DNA of 64,000 nt from Hoylesella marshii DSM 16973 = JCM 13450 (GCF_000146675.1 NZ_GL397214.1:1091522-1155521), one strand, 5' to 3'. Positions 27,089 to 36,966 are shown, numbered from the stretch's first letter. The notes: generated by a model from the letters alone, not told the origin. Made by a program: numbers and translations.

Positions 27089-28412
27089 CGGTCATATAAC
27101 GTATCAGAAGCGTATTTATTGTCTCGGAAGAGATGCGGTATCGGTTGTCTATTCTTTGTCCTACCAGCCATATAATGCGCCCCGAAGCATCGGTAACTAC
27201 GAGTTGCTCTCTTTTCTCGAAGCGTGTCATTTTGCGGTCGGTCATGAAATCGCTGACCAGCTTTGAACCCTTCATGCCGAAAGGAACGAAACGGTCTCCC
27301 TCGGCAGTGCAACGGATGAAGAGTGGAAATTGTACTTCGTCAGCATCTAAACAAGCCCACAAGGGGTCGCGTATCACGGGAGTGCCAGGATTTGTCTGTA
27401 TCGTCTGAAAACTAAATCTAACATTTTTCCTGTAAACATAGGTACCCTCTTCGGGGATTTTCAATGGTTTGGAAACTTCTTTTTCCGTTTCTTGAAGCAA
27501 CAATCTGTCTCTGTCAATCAGCAATCTGTGAGTAGCAGACAGCCATTCTTTTCCTGGCGAAGCGTGGAGATGGGTGTATATATCCTCTATCTGTGCGGAG
27601 CGAAAACCGTATTGTTGCAGGATGAAAAACAACAGATATTCGGGGGAAGGCTCTTCTAAAAGACGAGGAATGGATAATGTATGCGGCATCGTACATACTC
27701 TTTGAGTTGCTTTCTGTAAAGCCGCTTCAGTCACTTTGATGGCCTCCGAAACATAGAAAGCCGTCTTGGCCATGCTTTCGCAGGCAGCAGGATTAATGTC
27801 TTTCAACAGAGGGATAATGTTGAGTCGTATTTTATTTCTCACAACATCGGCTACAAGGTTGGTACTGTCGGTGATGTATGTCTGCCCGATGTCTCGCAAG
27901 TACTGTTCTATCTCCATTCTTCCGACGCAAAGTAACGGGCGCAATATAAAACCGTTTCGTGGCAGAATGCCTTGTAATCCATGAAGTCCCGTACCGCGCA
28001 CAAGGTTTATCAGCATCGTTTCTACGATGTCGTCACGATGATGGGCTATGCAGATGCCGTCGCAGGAAAGGTCTTTCCGCAGGCTCTCGAAATAGTTGTA
28101 ACGCAATTCTCGCGCTGCCATTTCTATGCTGATTCCGTGTAATCGGGCATACGAAGATGTGTCGAAATGGACTGTATGGAACGGAATGTTGAGACTGCGA
28201 CACAGTTTCTGACAGAAAGCCTCATCTCTATCGGCCTCTTCTCCGCGAAGTTTGAAGTTGCAATGTACGGCTTCTAAATGATAATGAAGCCTGTTTAAAA
28301 GGAATAGAAGTGCTACACTGTCTGCTCCTCCCGATAACGCGACGAGATATTTGCCTTCCTTTTGCAAGAGCCGGTGGATGGCAATATAGTTGGAAACGGT
28401 TTTACTGAACAT
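27078..28412 (-). CDS. tilS: tRNA(Ile)-lysidine synthetase TilS
   Basis: A 444-residue N-type ATP pyrophosphatase that converts C34 to lysidine in the tRNA-Ile reading AUA. The PP-loop SGGADS is at 27-32, followed by the expected HCNFKLRGEEADRDE segment; a substrate-binding helical region and the C-terminal TilS domain follow. It overlaps rlmI by 11 bp if started at 28412 (20 bp from the upstream ATG at 28421), a mark of tight coupling. It is an essential function in most bacteria. Confidence 0.95.
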   Translation of the reverse strand: MFSKTVSNYIAIHRLLQKEGKYLVALSGGADSVALLFLLNRLHYHLEAVHCNFKLRGEEADRDEAFCQKLCRSLNIPFHTVHFDTSSYARLHGISIEMAARELRYNYFESLRKDLSCDGICIAHHRDDIVETMLINLVRGTGLHGLQGILPRNGFILRPLLCVGRMEIEQYLRDIGQTYITDSTNLVADVVRNKIRLNIIPLLKDINPAACESMAKTAFYVSEAIKVTEAALQKATQRVCTMPHTLSIPRLLEEPSPEYLLFFILQQYGFRSAQIEDIYTHLHASPGKEWLSATHRLLIDRDRLLLQETEKEVSKPLKIPEEGTYVYRKNVRFSFQTIQTNPGTPVIRDPLWACLDADEVQFPLFIRCTAEGDRFVPFGMKGSKLVSDFMTDRKMTRFEKREQLVVTDASGRIIWLVGQRIDNRYRISSETINTLLIRYMTDEM

Positions 28413-29586
28413 ATAGCACAAGCCCCTTCAGGTATTCGCCTTCGGGATGATAAATATTGATGGGGTGGTCTGCGGGTTGATGCAATTGATGAAGGATTCT
28501 CACATTTCTGCCGCTTTGTGCAGCTGCAGTAAAGACCGCTTGGCGGAAATGGTCTTTGGAAACAATTTGGCTGCAACTAAATGTAAACAGGATTCCTCCG
28601 CTTTTAATGCGCTCAAAAGTCTTTGCATTGAGCCGAATATAACCTTTTAACGCATTATGAAGTGCTGCTCGATGTTTAGCAAAAGCCGGAGGGTCGAGCA
28701 CAATAAGGTCGTAAGCCTCTTTCGCCACATCAAGAAAATGGAATGCATCTTCGCAGAATGCTTGATGGCGGCTGTCGCGGGGGAAGTTAAGTTCTACGTT
28801 TTTGTTGGTGAGTTCAATGGCTTTGGCACTACTGTCTACGGAGTGTACGAGGTTGGCTCCTCCTCGCATAGCATAAAAAGAGAAACCTCCTGTATAGCAA
28901 AACATGTTCAGCACGTTGCGGTTCTTTGCATATCGTTCCAGCAAACAACGGTTTTCTCTCTGATCGATAAAGAACCCTGTCTTTTGTCCTTTTAACCAAT
29001 CGACATGGAAAAGTAGCCCGTTCTCCATGGCCGTATTGTCTTCGCTTCCCCCATAAAGGAATCCATTTTCTTGTCCGAGGTCGGCCTTGAAAGGTAGAGT
29101 TGTTTCACTTTTATAGTAGATATGTTCTATTCTGTCGGCCATTACTTTGATGAGTGCCTGTGCAATCTCTGTTCTGCTCACATGCATACCTATGCTGTGT
29201 GCCTGCATTACCGCAGTTTTCCCATATACGTCGATAACCAACCCTGGCAGATTGTCGCCTTCTCCATGGACAAGACGATAGGTATTATTGGATGGAATAT
29301 CAGTTATGCCGGCACCAATCCGCATGTTTAAGGCCTCTGTTAGCCTACTTTCCCAAAATGAAGCATCAATTTTGACGTCCTCGAACGACAGAACCCGTAC
29401 AGCGATAGAGCCTATTTGAAAATGACCGACGGCAGCGAATTGTCCATCAGAATGAAGTACCCGTACCGTATCTCCTTCTTCTATATTACGGTCTGTATGG
29501 TGTATGGCTCCCGAAAATATCCACGGATGAAAGCGTTTTAGGCTCTCTTCTTTGCCTTGTTTTAGGTAAATATTTTTAGTGTTCAT
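28402..29586 (-). CDS. rlmI: 23S rRNA m5C1962 methyltransferase-like protein (RlmI family)
   Basis: A 394-residue class I SAM-dependent RNA methyltransferase. An N-terminal PUA RNA-binding domain (HPWIFSGAIHHTD, about 20-32) is followed by an EEHD linker and a Rossmann domain with VLNMFCYTGGFS (SAM motif I, near 225) and VLDPPAFAK (catalytic loop, near 290); a cysteine in FSCSQ is the expected nucleophile for m5C. Known members modify C1962 of 23S rRNA. It lies 13 bp after the exonuclease gene and overlaps tilS. Confidence 0.92.
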   Translation of the reverse strand: MNTKNIYLKQGKEESLKRFHPWIFSGAIHHTDRNIEEGDTVRVLHSDGQFAAVGHFQIGSIAVRVLSFEDVKIDASFWESRLTEALNMRIGAGITDIPSNNTYRLVHGEGDNLPGLVIDVYGKTAVMQAHSIGMHVSRTEIAQALIKVMADRIEHIYYKSETTLPFKADLGQENGFLYGGSEDNTAMENGLLFHVDWLKGQKTGFFIDQRENRCLLERYAKNRNVLNMFCYTGGFSFYAMRGGANLVHSVDSSAKAIELTNKNVELNFPRDSRHQAFCEDAFHFLDVAKEAYDLIVLDPPAFAKHRAALHNALKGYIRLNAKTFERIKSGGILFTFSCSQIVSKDHFRQAVFTAAAQSGRNVRILHQLHQPADHPINIYHPEGEYLKGLVLYVQ

Positions 29587-29599
29587 TAGAATTTACAGG

Positions 29600-30256
29600 T
29601 TATTTGTTTTCGTTTTTCAGCGCATCAGACTGCCTCTCTTCTTGAACTGTGACAAGTTGGTAAGCGTGGTCTTTTTTCAATCTATTGAATTCTTCATAGA
29701 GTTTGATACATGCCCACGCGTCTGTTGCGGCATATCTTTTCTGCTTCTCGGTCAGCACATCTGCATCCCAATTCGTTAGTTGTTCTCTTTTACTGATTCG
29801 TTGTCCAAAGATATTGGCATATAATTTAGCTAACCCAAGGTCTTGAATACCTATTTCCTTTACGTGATCCTGCAAGTCAATAAAATTACCGGGGATAAAA
29901 CTTCCTCGTTTTTGTAAAGCCATAACATCGTCTCCTAACGATAATCCTATCTTGGGGACAGTGCTGTCTTCCAAGAAATATTTAATGGAAGAAGTAAGGC
30001 CAATCATGTTCAAGCGAAAGAGAAAACAGGTGTCATTTGTAGAAACTTGTAAAAGAGAAACTTTGTGGGTTTGTCCTTTTTTAAATGCCGGTCGTGTTTC
30101 GGTGTCTATTCCAAGAATGGTCTGTGAGAGCAAGAAAGCTACAGCCTTGTCTGCCTCTTCTTTTGACTGGACGACAATGATTCTTCCCCCAAATAAAACT
30201 CTGGGTAATTGGCTGATTGCCTGTTTGTCGAACTTACTGAATATTACCTTTTTCAT
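29600..30256 (-). CDS. 3'-5' exonuclease, DEDDy family
   Basis: A 218-residue DnaQ-like exonuclease of the RNase D/WRN-exo type. Exo I is DTET at 51-54, Exo II lies in LSLGDDVMAL, and Exo III is YAATDAWAC, the DEDDy pattern with the catalytic tyrosine. No helicase or HRDC domain is attached, so this is the small stand-alone form. Substrate (DNA or RNA 3' ends) cannot be told. The ATG at 30256 is chosen; upstream in-frame codons lack family residues. It is the first gene of the exonuclease-rlmI-tilS-lipoprotein-cdd unit. Confidence 0.88.
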   Translation of the reverse strand: MKKVIFSKFDKQAISQLPRVLFGGRIIVVQSKEEADKAVAFLLSQTILGIDTETRPAFKKGQTHKVSLLQVSTNDTCFLFRLNMIGLTSSIKYFLEDSTVPKIGLSLGDDVMALQKRGSFIPGNFIDLQDHVKEIGIQDLGLAKLYANIFGQRISKREQLTNWDADVLTEKQKRYAATDAWACIKLYEEFNRLKKDHAYQLVTVQEERQSDALKNENK

Positions 30257-30281
30257 GTACTTACAAATTACAGAATGCGTC

Positions 30282-30628
30282 GGTTCAAGATAAAGCATCT
30301 TGTCCAAAAGCCCCCAAAATTCTTATCCCAAAGTAGCATAAATGTTTGTTTTGATGCTTGCCTCGGCTGGGCATTTGACTTTCCTTTCGGTTTGGCGTTT
30401 GCTCATGTTGAGCATTTAACTTTCCTTTCGGTTTGGCGTTTGCACGCGTGTGGGATTTCCATGAGCCCCGGAGGGGCGGCGGATTTCAGGCAGGGGTGGA
30501 GCAACGAGCAGAACCCCTGATAAGCGACCCATCAAGGAAAGAACTCCGGAGGGTCGACGGAGCATCGGACAACCTCCCCTCTGTCGCCCCGTCTGAACTT
30601 ACTGCTCAAGCATCCTTATCACGAACTC
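30282..30628. repeat. Copy of the array C element (two 41-bp units)
   Basis: Two 41-bp units start at 30371 and 30412, almost identical to those at 40152-40438, including the TGCTCA-TGT-TGAGCA hairpin. The left flank (AAAGCCCCCAAAA, then GATGCTTGCC) resembles that of the larger array. GGTTCAAGATAAAG (30282-30295) and CTTATCACGAACTC (30615-30628) form imperfect inverted ends. It fills most of the gap between the exonuclease and ftsK genes, which run in opposite directions. Confidence 0.7.
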
Positions 30629-30691
30629 ACACGCAACGTGCAAAATTAGAAAAAAGTTCTTGGAATCTCATCTTTTCTTAGTTTTTTCCCT

Positions 30692-30699
30692 TAATTTTG
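30692..30699 (+). promoter_or_regulatory. -7 box of ftsK
   Basis: TAATTTTG, 27 nt before the ATG at 30727; no good -33 TTTG. Confidence 0.5.
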
Positions 30700-30726
30700 C
30701 ATATAAATTATTGAAAGGTGGGACGA

Positions 30727-33198
30727 ATGGTAAGAAAAAAAGCCGGAGCAAGGTCTAAAAGTCTTGCGGGAAGGTTCGGTATCAAGCATATTTTAGAAAA
30801 CGAAAAAGCCAATTTTCTGTTGGGGATTGTGCTTTTATTTATATCTGCTTATATCATTATTGCATTCTTTTCTTACTTTTCTACCGGTCAGGCAGACCAA
30901 AGCCTTGTATTGGATTTACGGCCGGGAGAACTGGAAAATCAAGCACGTGAGTTTAAAAATTATTGTGGTTCTATTGGGGCATTAATATCCTATTTCCTCA
31001 TTGCTCGCTGCTTCGGATTCCCGGCTTTCTTTATTCCTCTTTTTCTTGCACTGACGAGTTTGCAGTTAATGTCTGCTTACAAGGTGAATCTTTGGAAGTG
31101 GTTCTTTGGAACTATGCTTGTTATGGTTTGGAGTTCTGTCACACTTGCCAAGTTCCTTACTCCTTTTATGGGGGATCAGGTCTTTAATCCTGGCGGAGAC
31201 CATGGTGTTTATTGCTCGCAGTATCTCGAAAATGTTATTGGATCGCCTGGACTAACTGCCGTTTTGATTTTTGTTGCCCTCGCTTTCCTCACCTATCTTA
31301 GTTCAGAAACAGTTTTAGTAGTTCGCAAGATACTAAATCCCATTGGCTATATTACTAACAAAGTAAAGTTCACAGTAACCAATGAATCTCACGAAAAAGA
31401 AGCGACGGCATCTGAAGAACTTCTTGTTGATACACAGGAAGACCCTGAAGTATTTGATAATCCGGCACCCCAGACGGTTGAATTTCATGGCGACAATGAA
31501 GTTATTTTTAATGAACCGGCTTCTGAAGATGACGTTTCTTTTTTATTGGATGGACATGTTGAAAATGCGATAAAACCATTTACACCGGTAGACAGTGAAA
31601 CAGAAATGGCCGTTACCATAGCCGAAGAGGAAGAAAAGGCAAGCGGGAAGACAGTAACCTCTGAAGAGGTACTCAATACCCCCATCAATCCGAAAGAGCC
31701 CTTTACAAACTATAAGTATCCTACTCTCGACCTTCTTAAGAAATACGACAATGATGGTAAGCCTTATATAGATAAGGAAGAACTTATGGAGAACAAGACC
31801 CGAATCATTGAGGTCTTAAATAGTTTCGGTGTGCAGATACGGGAGATTAAAGCAACTGTTGGTCCAACAATTACATTATACGAAATTACACCGGCTGAAG
31901 GGGTACGTATCTCTCGTATCAGAAACCTCGAAGATGATATTGCTCTCAGTCTTTCCGCTCTTGGTATACGTATTATTGCACCCATCCCGGGTAAGGGTAC
32001 TATCGGTATAGAAGTACCGAATGCAAAGCCGAACATTGTCTCTATGGAGAGTATTCTTAACTCTAAGAAGTTTCAAGAGACAACTATGGACTTACCTATA
32101 GCCATAGGTAAAACCATTACTAATGAGGTTTACATGGTCGATTTGGCTAAGATACCCCATCTGCTGGTGGCAGGTGCTACCGGTCAGGGCAAGTCTGTGG
32201 GGCTCAATGCAATTATTACTTCCTTATTATACAAGAAACATCCCAACGAATTAAAGTTCGTTTTGATTGATCCAAAGAAAGTTGAATTCAGTATTTATGC
32301 CCCCATTGCCAATGCTTTCCTTGCCAAAGTACCGGATGAAGACGAAGAACCTATCATTACTGATGTAACGAAAGTTGTAAGAACATTGAAGAGCTTGTGT
32401 GGATTAATGGACCATCGCTACGATCTCCTTAAACTCGCAGGGGCACGAAACATTAAAGAATATAATCAGAAATTTATCAACCACCAGCTCAATCTCACAA
32501 AGGGGCATGATTTCATGCCTTACATTGTGGTGGTTATTGATGAGTTTGGCGATCTTATAATGACAGCAGGCAAAGAGATAGAACTGCCGATTGCCCGTAT
32601 TGCACAGCTGGCTCGAGCTGTTGGCATACATATGGTTATAGCTACACAGCGCCCCACAACAAGCATTATAACGGGTAATATAAAGGCTAATTTCCCTGGG
32701 CGTATGGCTTTTAAAGTAAGTGCAATGATTGACTCGCGTACCATCTTAGACCGTCCGGGTGCCAATCAACTGATAGGAAGAGGAGACATGCTTTTCTTAA
32801 ATGGCAATGAACCGGTGCGTGTACAATGTGCTTTCGTAGATACACCCGAAGTAGAGAAGATCAATGCCTATATTTCGCAACAGCCGGGTCCCATTCAGCC
32901 TATGGAACTTCCCGAACCTGTTTCAGAGGATGGAGGTACTTCCGGTAGTCAAAGTGCAGACCTTCATTACCTCGACCCTCTTTTTGAAGAAGCTGCTCAC
33001 GCCATAGTTATCAGTCAGCAAGGTAGTACAAGTATGATACAGCGTCGCTTTTCTATTGGTTATAACAGGGCAGGACGCTTAATGGATCAATTGGAGAAAG
33101 CCGGTATTGTAGGTATAGCGCAAGGCAGTAAACCGCGAGATGTGTTGATAACAGACGATAGTTCTCTTGAGAAACTACTGGCCTCTCTTAGAGGTTAG
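30727..33198 (+). CDS. ftsK: DNA translocase FtsK
   Basis: An 823-residue FtsK/SpoIIIE translocase that pumps chromosomes through the closing septum. Four transmembrane helices occupy about residues 30-200, an acidic linker about 210-330, then the motor: Walker A GATGQGKS at 483-490 and Walker B VVVIDEFGDL near 600. The C-terminal winged-helix gamma domain, which reads orientation sequences and activates XerCD, ends the protein. A GTG nine bases upstream (30718) is an alternative start; I prefer the ATG, which has AAAGGTGGG before it. It is followed after 26 bp by the lolA-like gene. Confidence 0.95.
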   Translation: MVRKKAGARSKSLAGRFGIKHILENEKANFLLGIVLLFISAYIIIAFFSYFSTGQADQSLVLDLRPGELENQAREFKNYCGSIGALISYFLIARCFGFPAFFIPLFLALTSLQLMSAYKVNLWKWFFGTMLVMVWSSVTLAKFLTPFMGDQVFNPGGDHGVYCSQYLENVIGSPGLTAVLIFVALAFLTYLSSETVLVVRKILNPIGYITNKVKFTVTNESHEKEATASEELLVDTQEDPEVFDNPAPQTVEFHGDNEVIFNEPASEDDVSFLLDGHVENAIKPFTPVDSETEMAVTIAEEEEKASGKTVTSEEVLNTPINPKEPFTNYKYPTLDLLKKYDNDGKPYIDKEELMENKTRIIEVLNSFGVQIREIKATVGPTITLYEITPAEGVRISRIRNLEDDIALSLSALGIRIIAPIPGKGTIGIEVPNAKPNIVSMESILNSKKFQETTMDLPIAIGKTITNEVYMVDLAKIPHLLVAGATGQGKSVGLNAIITSLLYKKHPNELKFVLIDPKKVEFSIYAPIANAFLAKVPDEDEEPIITDVTKVVRTLKSLCGLMDHRYDLLKLAGARNIKEYNQKFINHQLNLTKGHDFMPYIVVVIDEFGDLIMTAGKEIELPIARIAQLARAVGIHMVIATQRPTTSIITGNIKANFPGRMAFKVSAMIDSRTILDRPGANQLIGRGDMLFLNGNEPVRVQCAFVDTPEVEKINAYISQQPGPIQPMELPEPVSEDGGTSGSQSADLHYLDPLFEEAAHAIVISQQGSTSMIQRRFSIGYNRAGRLMDQLEKAGIVGIAQGSKPRDVLITDDSSLEKLLASLRG

Positions 33199-33224
33199 AT
33201 ACTTTTTTATAAGGTAAATAAGTA

Positions 33225-33833
33225 ATGAAAAGACTTTTTCTTATCTCCATGTTGCTTTTGCTGGTTGCTGCAACCATGATAGCGCAAGGTAATAACAACG
33301 CCCGAAAGATACTTGACCGTACTTCCGCTGTTGTAGGAAACAAAGGAGGAGCTACGGCTTCATTCACTCTATCGGGTGGAAAGCTGGGTAAGCAGCAGGG
33401 CACCATTGCTATCAAAGGCAATCGTTTTTATGTACAAACGACTAAAACTATTGTTTGGTTTGACGGGAAGACGCAGTGGACTTATCTCAAAGGCGGCGAT
33501 GAAGTGAACGTAAGTTCGCCGAATGCAGCACAACAACAGGCCATGAATCCTTATACATTTATTCGATTGTATCGAAACGGTTATAACCTGACAAGTAAGA
33601 CAAAGGGTAAAGGATATATGGTTCACCTCCTTGCACAAAACAAGAAGCAAGGTTTACAAGAACTGTACATCACGGTTGATGCCAAGTATCGTCCTACGCA
33701 GGTGAAGATGAGACAGGCAAGTGGATGGATAACCATTGATATCAAAAACTTTAAAACAGCCAACCTGAGCGATGCTAAATTCAAGTTCAATGCCAAAGAG
33801 TTTCCGAAACTCGAAGTGATAGACCTGCGATAA
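33225..33833 (+). CDS. LolA-like outer-membrane lipoprotein carrier
   Basis: A 202-residue periplasmic protein with a signal peptide (about 1-20, ending IAQG) and a LolA-type open beta-barrel pattern (GTIAIKGNRFYVQT, TIVWFDGKTQWTY). LolA carries lipoproteins from the inner to the outer membrane; Bacteroidota LolA-like proteins are diverse and this one may have a specialised cargo. Placement right after ftsK and 3 bp before the DUF5687 gene suggests one operon. Confidence 0.82.
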   Translation: MKRLFLISMLLLLVAATMIAQGNNNARKILDRTSAVVGNKGGATASFTLSGGKLGKQQGTIAIKGNRFYVQTTKTIVWFDGKTQWTYLKGGDEVNVSSPNAAQQQAMNPYTFIRLYRNGYNLTSKTKGKGYMVHLLAQNKKQGLQELYITVDAKYRPTQVKMRQASGWITIDIKNFKTANLSDAKFKFNAKEFPKLEVIDLR

Positions 33834-33836
33834 CTC

Positions 33837-35357
33837 ATGAAACTTTCTACAAGCTATTTTCAACTCTTGCGGATAATCCTTCATCACCGCAAGCTCTATG
33901 ATAAGCGAAATCTGACGTTTGAGGAAAACAGAACAGCAAAAATCTTGGTTTGGATCTTCCAATCCTTTCTGCTTTGCTATTTCATATTTATCTCTGTTCT
34001 ACTTGCTCTTGCGGCACAGGAATCCAGAACCATCACCGCCTATGAATTAATGTTTGGTTTCCTGCCTTTTATCCTTTCCATTGATTTTCTGATACGCCTT
34101 ATTAGGCAACAGACACCTTCGCAACTCATCAAACCTTATATCCTGTTGCCTATCTCAAAGTACATATGTATCGATTGCTTCATCTTTGCCTCGCTCGGGT
34201 CTTACACCAATCTGATTTGGTTTACCATATTTCTTCCATACGCTATTATTTCTGTCTTGTTTAGCGAGGGTTTAGGCATCACGTTCTGTTTCCTTCTCGG
34301 TCTGTATATCGTTGTTTTAATCTGCAACCAATGGTACGCCATCGTGCGTGCGCTTACTCGCAAACACCTCCTATGGTGGTTTTTGCCCATTGCCGTTTAT
34401 GTCTTGGTTTATGCTCCTCTGTTCTTAGGCCGACACGTCTCCATAGAGCGATTATTGCACTTCTACGCATCTTTCGGTACCTCTATCTGTCGTGGGCATT
34501 GGCTTGCATGGCTGATATTATCCGCCTTGTTAGCATTCACGATTTATGTCAATAGAAAGATACAGCTTCGCCTTGTGCTCTCTGAAGTGCAACGTCAGGA
34601 GACAGCAAAGGCAGCACGCGTGTTCCGTCTGTCGTTGTTTGATAGATACGGAGAAATCGGCGAATACATGAAGTTGGAAATAAAAAGTATCATGCGAAAC
34701 AAGGCAGTGCGCACATCGTTCCTCGTTGCAAACGCCGTTATCGTAATGTTTAGTGCCATTATCTCCTTGTCCGGTATCTACGACAACACTTTCATGCTTA
34801 ACTTCTGGTGTCTGTACAATTTTGTCATCTATGGAGCGACAATGCTTACACGCATCATGTGTTACGAGGGCAACTATATTGACTGCTTGATGGTGCACAG
34901 AGAAAACATCCTCTCACTGTTGAAAGCCAAATATTATCTTTTTTCGTTGCTGTTGGTTATCCCTCTGTTGTTCATGTTGCCCACTGTCTTTGTCGGCAAG
35001 TGCAGTTTACTGATGCTCTTTACATTTATGTTTCTTGCTGTCGGTCCCGTTTATTTCTGCCTTTTCCAAATGGCAGTCTACAACAAACGAACCATTCCTC
35101 TTAATACCAAGTACACAGGAAAGGGAATGATGGAAAACAACTATATACAGATTGTCGTGCAACTTGTTATCTTTACCGTTCCGCTTCTTTTTCTCAATCT
35201 ATTGCAGCTTGTAGTCTCAGAGACGATAGCCTATATTGTTCTTATCCTTTTTAGCATAGCATTCATGCTCTCGTCAAACATTTGGATTCACCGGATATAC
35301 CGCCGTATGATGAATCGTCGGTACAGTCTGATAGAAGGATTCCACACCTCCCGATAA
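33837..35357 (+). CDS. DUF5687-type membrane protein (ABC-2-like permease)
   Basis: A 506-residue integral membrane protein with about 12 hydrophobic segments and basic connecting loops, fitting the Bacteroidota DUF5687 family, usually seen as the permease of a two-gene ABC exporter. Here no ATPase gene is adjacent: a tRNA and a terminator follow. It may use an ATPase encoded elsewhere. It starts 3 bp after the lolA-like gene, so it is translated as part of that operon. The family call is from overall pattern; substrate unknown. Confidence 0.7.
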   Translation: MKLSTSYFQLLRIILHHRKLYDKRNLTFEENRTAKILVWIFQSFLLCYFIFISVLLALAAQESRTITAYELMFGFLPFILSIDFLIRLIRQQTPSQLIKPYILLPISKYICIDCFIFASLGSYTNLIWFTIFLPYAIISVLFSEGLGITFCFLLGLYIVVLICNQWYAIVRALTRKHLLWWFLPIAVYVLVYAPLFLGRHVSIERLLHFYASFGTSICRGHWLAWLILSALLAFTIYVNRKIQLRLVLSEVQRQETAKAARVFRLSLFDRYGEIGEYMKLEIKSIMRNKAVRTSFLVANAVIVMFSAIISLSGIYDNTFMLNFWCLYNFVIYGATMLTRIMCYEGNYIDCLMVHRENILSLLKAKYYLFSLLLVIPLLFMLPTVFVGKCSLLMLFTFMFLAVGPVYFCLFQMAVYNKRTIPLNTKYTGKGMMENNYIQIVVQLVIFTVPLLFLNLLQLVVSETIAYIVLILFSIAFMLSSNIWIHRIYRRMMNRRYSLIEGFHTSR

Positions 35358-35395
35358 GACTGATTCTTTCCCATATGAAAAAAGTTAAGGAAAAG

Positions 35396-35427
35396 TTTGT
35401 TCGTTTCATAGAAAAGACCTACCTTTG
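35396..35427 (+). promoter_or_regulatory. Promoter of tRNA-Lys
   Basis: TTTG, 20 bp, TACCTTTG; the mature tRNA begins 43 nt downstream. Confidence 0.8.
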
Positions 35428-35470
35428 CACCTACGAAAATCAGAAATTCAGAGGAATTTGTCTGTAACTT

Positions 35471-35543
35471 GCATCCTTAGCTCAGTTGGTAGAGCAACTG
35501 ACTCTTAATCAGTGGGTCTAGGGTTCGAATCCCTAAGGATGTA
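35471..35543 (+). tRNA. tRNA-Lys (anticodon CUU)
   Basis: A complete cloverleaf: acceptor 35471-35477 with 35536-35542 (one G-U at the end), D stem GCTC/GAGC, anticodon stem ACTGA/TCAGT with loop CTCTTAA, and T stem TAGGG/CCCTA with TTCGAAT. The anticodon CTT at 35504-35506 reads AAG (lysine). CCA is not encoded. It has its own promoter and a strong terminator. Confidence 0.97.
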
Positions 35544-35545
35544 CA

Positions 35546-35583
35546 AAAGATGCCTATCTCATAAGAGGTAGGCATCTTTTTAT
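35546..35583 (+). terminator. Terminator of tRNA-Lys
   Basis: A 15-bp stem with one G-U pair (35546-35560 with 35565-35579), loop ATAA, then a T-run. Confidence 0.9.
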
Positions 35584-35708
35584 ATTTATGTTATAAGGGA
35601 AAAGCAGGTTAAGGTGGAATGTCCGATCGGAGAATGTTTTAAAATATTACTGTCCGGTAAACCTTTTCCGTATAAGAGTTAGGGAATGAAATTCAAACGA
35701 GGTTTTTT

Positions 35709-35739
35709 CTGTCATCCGCGCTGGCGGATGACAGTTTTT
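35709..35739. terminator. Perfect 11-bp hairpin with T-tracts on both sides
   Basis: CTGTCATCCGC pairs with GCGGATGACAG around GCTG, followed by TTTTT on the plus strand and preceded by TTTTTT. A terminator for plus-strand transcription; what would be transcribed is unclear. Confidence 0.65.
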
Positions 35740-35835
35740 ACTCATTGCCAACCTGCTCTGTACTGTTATCTATAGAATGATAAAAAAAAGACACGTATCT
35801 TTCTCACAGGTGCTAACCATGCTAAATAAAAGAAT

Positions 35836-35865
35836 GCGGGATTACCTATATAAAGGCAATCCCGC
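35836..35865 (-). terminator. Terminator of the nhaD-pfkA unit
   Basis: GCGGGATTACC pairs with GGCAATCCCGC (one mismatch); on the minus strand it is followed by ATTCTTTTATTT, about 120 bp after pfkA. Confidence 0.65.
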
Positions 35866-35988
35866 AAGGGAATCTATGTTAGAGATGTTTTGCGGACAAG
35901 CAATAATTTTAAAACAATGATGAAGGGGCGGAGGAGAGGTCATCTTTATAAAAAGCGACAGATGGGCCGCCTGATGATTGATGGGGGA

Positions 35989-36966
35989 TTAAATACTTAA
36001 TTCGTCGAGTACTTTAATCAGTTTTTTGTCGAAAGGCTTGTCTGAGCGTATGGCCTCGCTTAGCGGCACATATACCACTTCGTTGTTTCTGATGCCTACC
36101 ATGACGTTGCGTTGTCCTTGCATGATGGCTTCGATGGCGCCAATGCCTGTGCGTGCGGATAGGATTCTGTCGTGAGCAGAGGGGCGTCCGCCGCGTTGCA
36201 GATGGCCTAAGATGGAGACGCGGACATCGAATCCGGGGAATTCTTTCTTCACGCGGTCGGCATAGTAAAGGGCACCACATTTGGGACTTTCCGACACGAT
36301 GACGATGCAACTCTTCTTGGATTTGCGGATGCCTCGCTCCATGAAGCGGGCTAATTGGTCTACGTCGGTAGAGTCTTCGGGGATAATGGCTGCCTCGGCG
36401 CCACTTGCGATGGCACTGTTTTGTGCAAGGAAACCGGCATCGCGCCCCATCACTTCGACGAAGAAGATGCGTTCGTGGCTCTGTGCCGTGTCGCGGATGC
36501 GGTCTACGCATTCCACAATGGTATTGAGTGTGGTATCGTAGCCTATGGTTGAGTCGGTTCCGTACAGGTCGTTGTCTATAGTTCCCGGGAGGCCGATACA
36601 GCATACATCGTGTTCTTGTGCGTAGAGCATGGCACCTGTCAAAGAGCCGTTGCCGCCGATGACTACAAGTGCATCGATGCCGGCCTTTACCATGTTTTCA
36701 TATGCTTTCTGTCTTCCTTCCACGGTCATAAATTCATGGGAGCGTGCCGACTTCAGAATGGTTCCGCCCGACATGATGATGCCGCTCACGTTTTCTGTGG
36801 TGAAGTCGGCAATCTCGTTATGGATTAATCCGTCGTACCCCCGATAGATTCCTTTGATATGAAAGCCGTTGCAGATGCCCGAACGGGTAACGGCGCGTAT
36901 GGCGGCGTTCATGCCCGGGGCGTCGCCTCCCGAAGTTAAGATACCTATGGTCTTTATTTTTCCCAT
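35989..36966 (-). CDS. pfkA: ATP-dependent 6-phosphofructokinase
   Basis: A 325-residue PfkA-type enzyme, phosphorylating fructose 6-phosphate in glycolysis. The ATP-binding start is [12 protein letters not shown] (9-20); the catalytic segment PGTIDND is at 127-133; MGRDAG and the GHLQRGG loop follow. The ATP/PPi discriminating site reads GGNGS (104-108): glycine after the third position indicates ATP rather than pyrophosphate, but the usual Asp is Asn106. It lies 35 bp after nhaD with no promoter between, so co-transcription is likely. Confidence 0.95.
   Translation of the reverse strand: MGKIKTIGILTSGGDAPGMNAAIRAVTRSGICNGFHIKGIYRGYDGLIHNEIADFTTENVSGIIMSGGTILKSARSHEFMTVEGRQKAYENMVKAGIDALVVIGGNGSLTGAMLYAQEHDVCCIGLPGTIDNDLYGTDSTIGYDTTLNTIVECVDRIRDTAQSHERIFFVEVMGRDAGFLAQNSAIASGAEAAIIPEDSTDVDQLARFMERGIRKSKKSCIVIVSESPKCGALYYADRVKKEFPGFDVRVSILGHLQRGGRPSAHDRILSARTGIGAIEAIMQGQRNVMVGIRNNEVVYVPLSEAIRSDKPFDKKLIKVLDELSI

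Larger units (their letters stand above)
35584..35988. other. Intergenic region between tRNA-Lys and pfkA
   Basis: About 400 bp with no credible gene and no promoter that I can match. It holds two strong hairpins listed separately (35709-35739 and 35836-35865). Confidence 0.6.
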
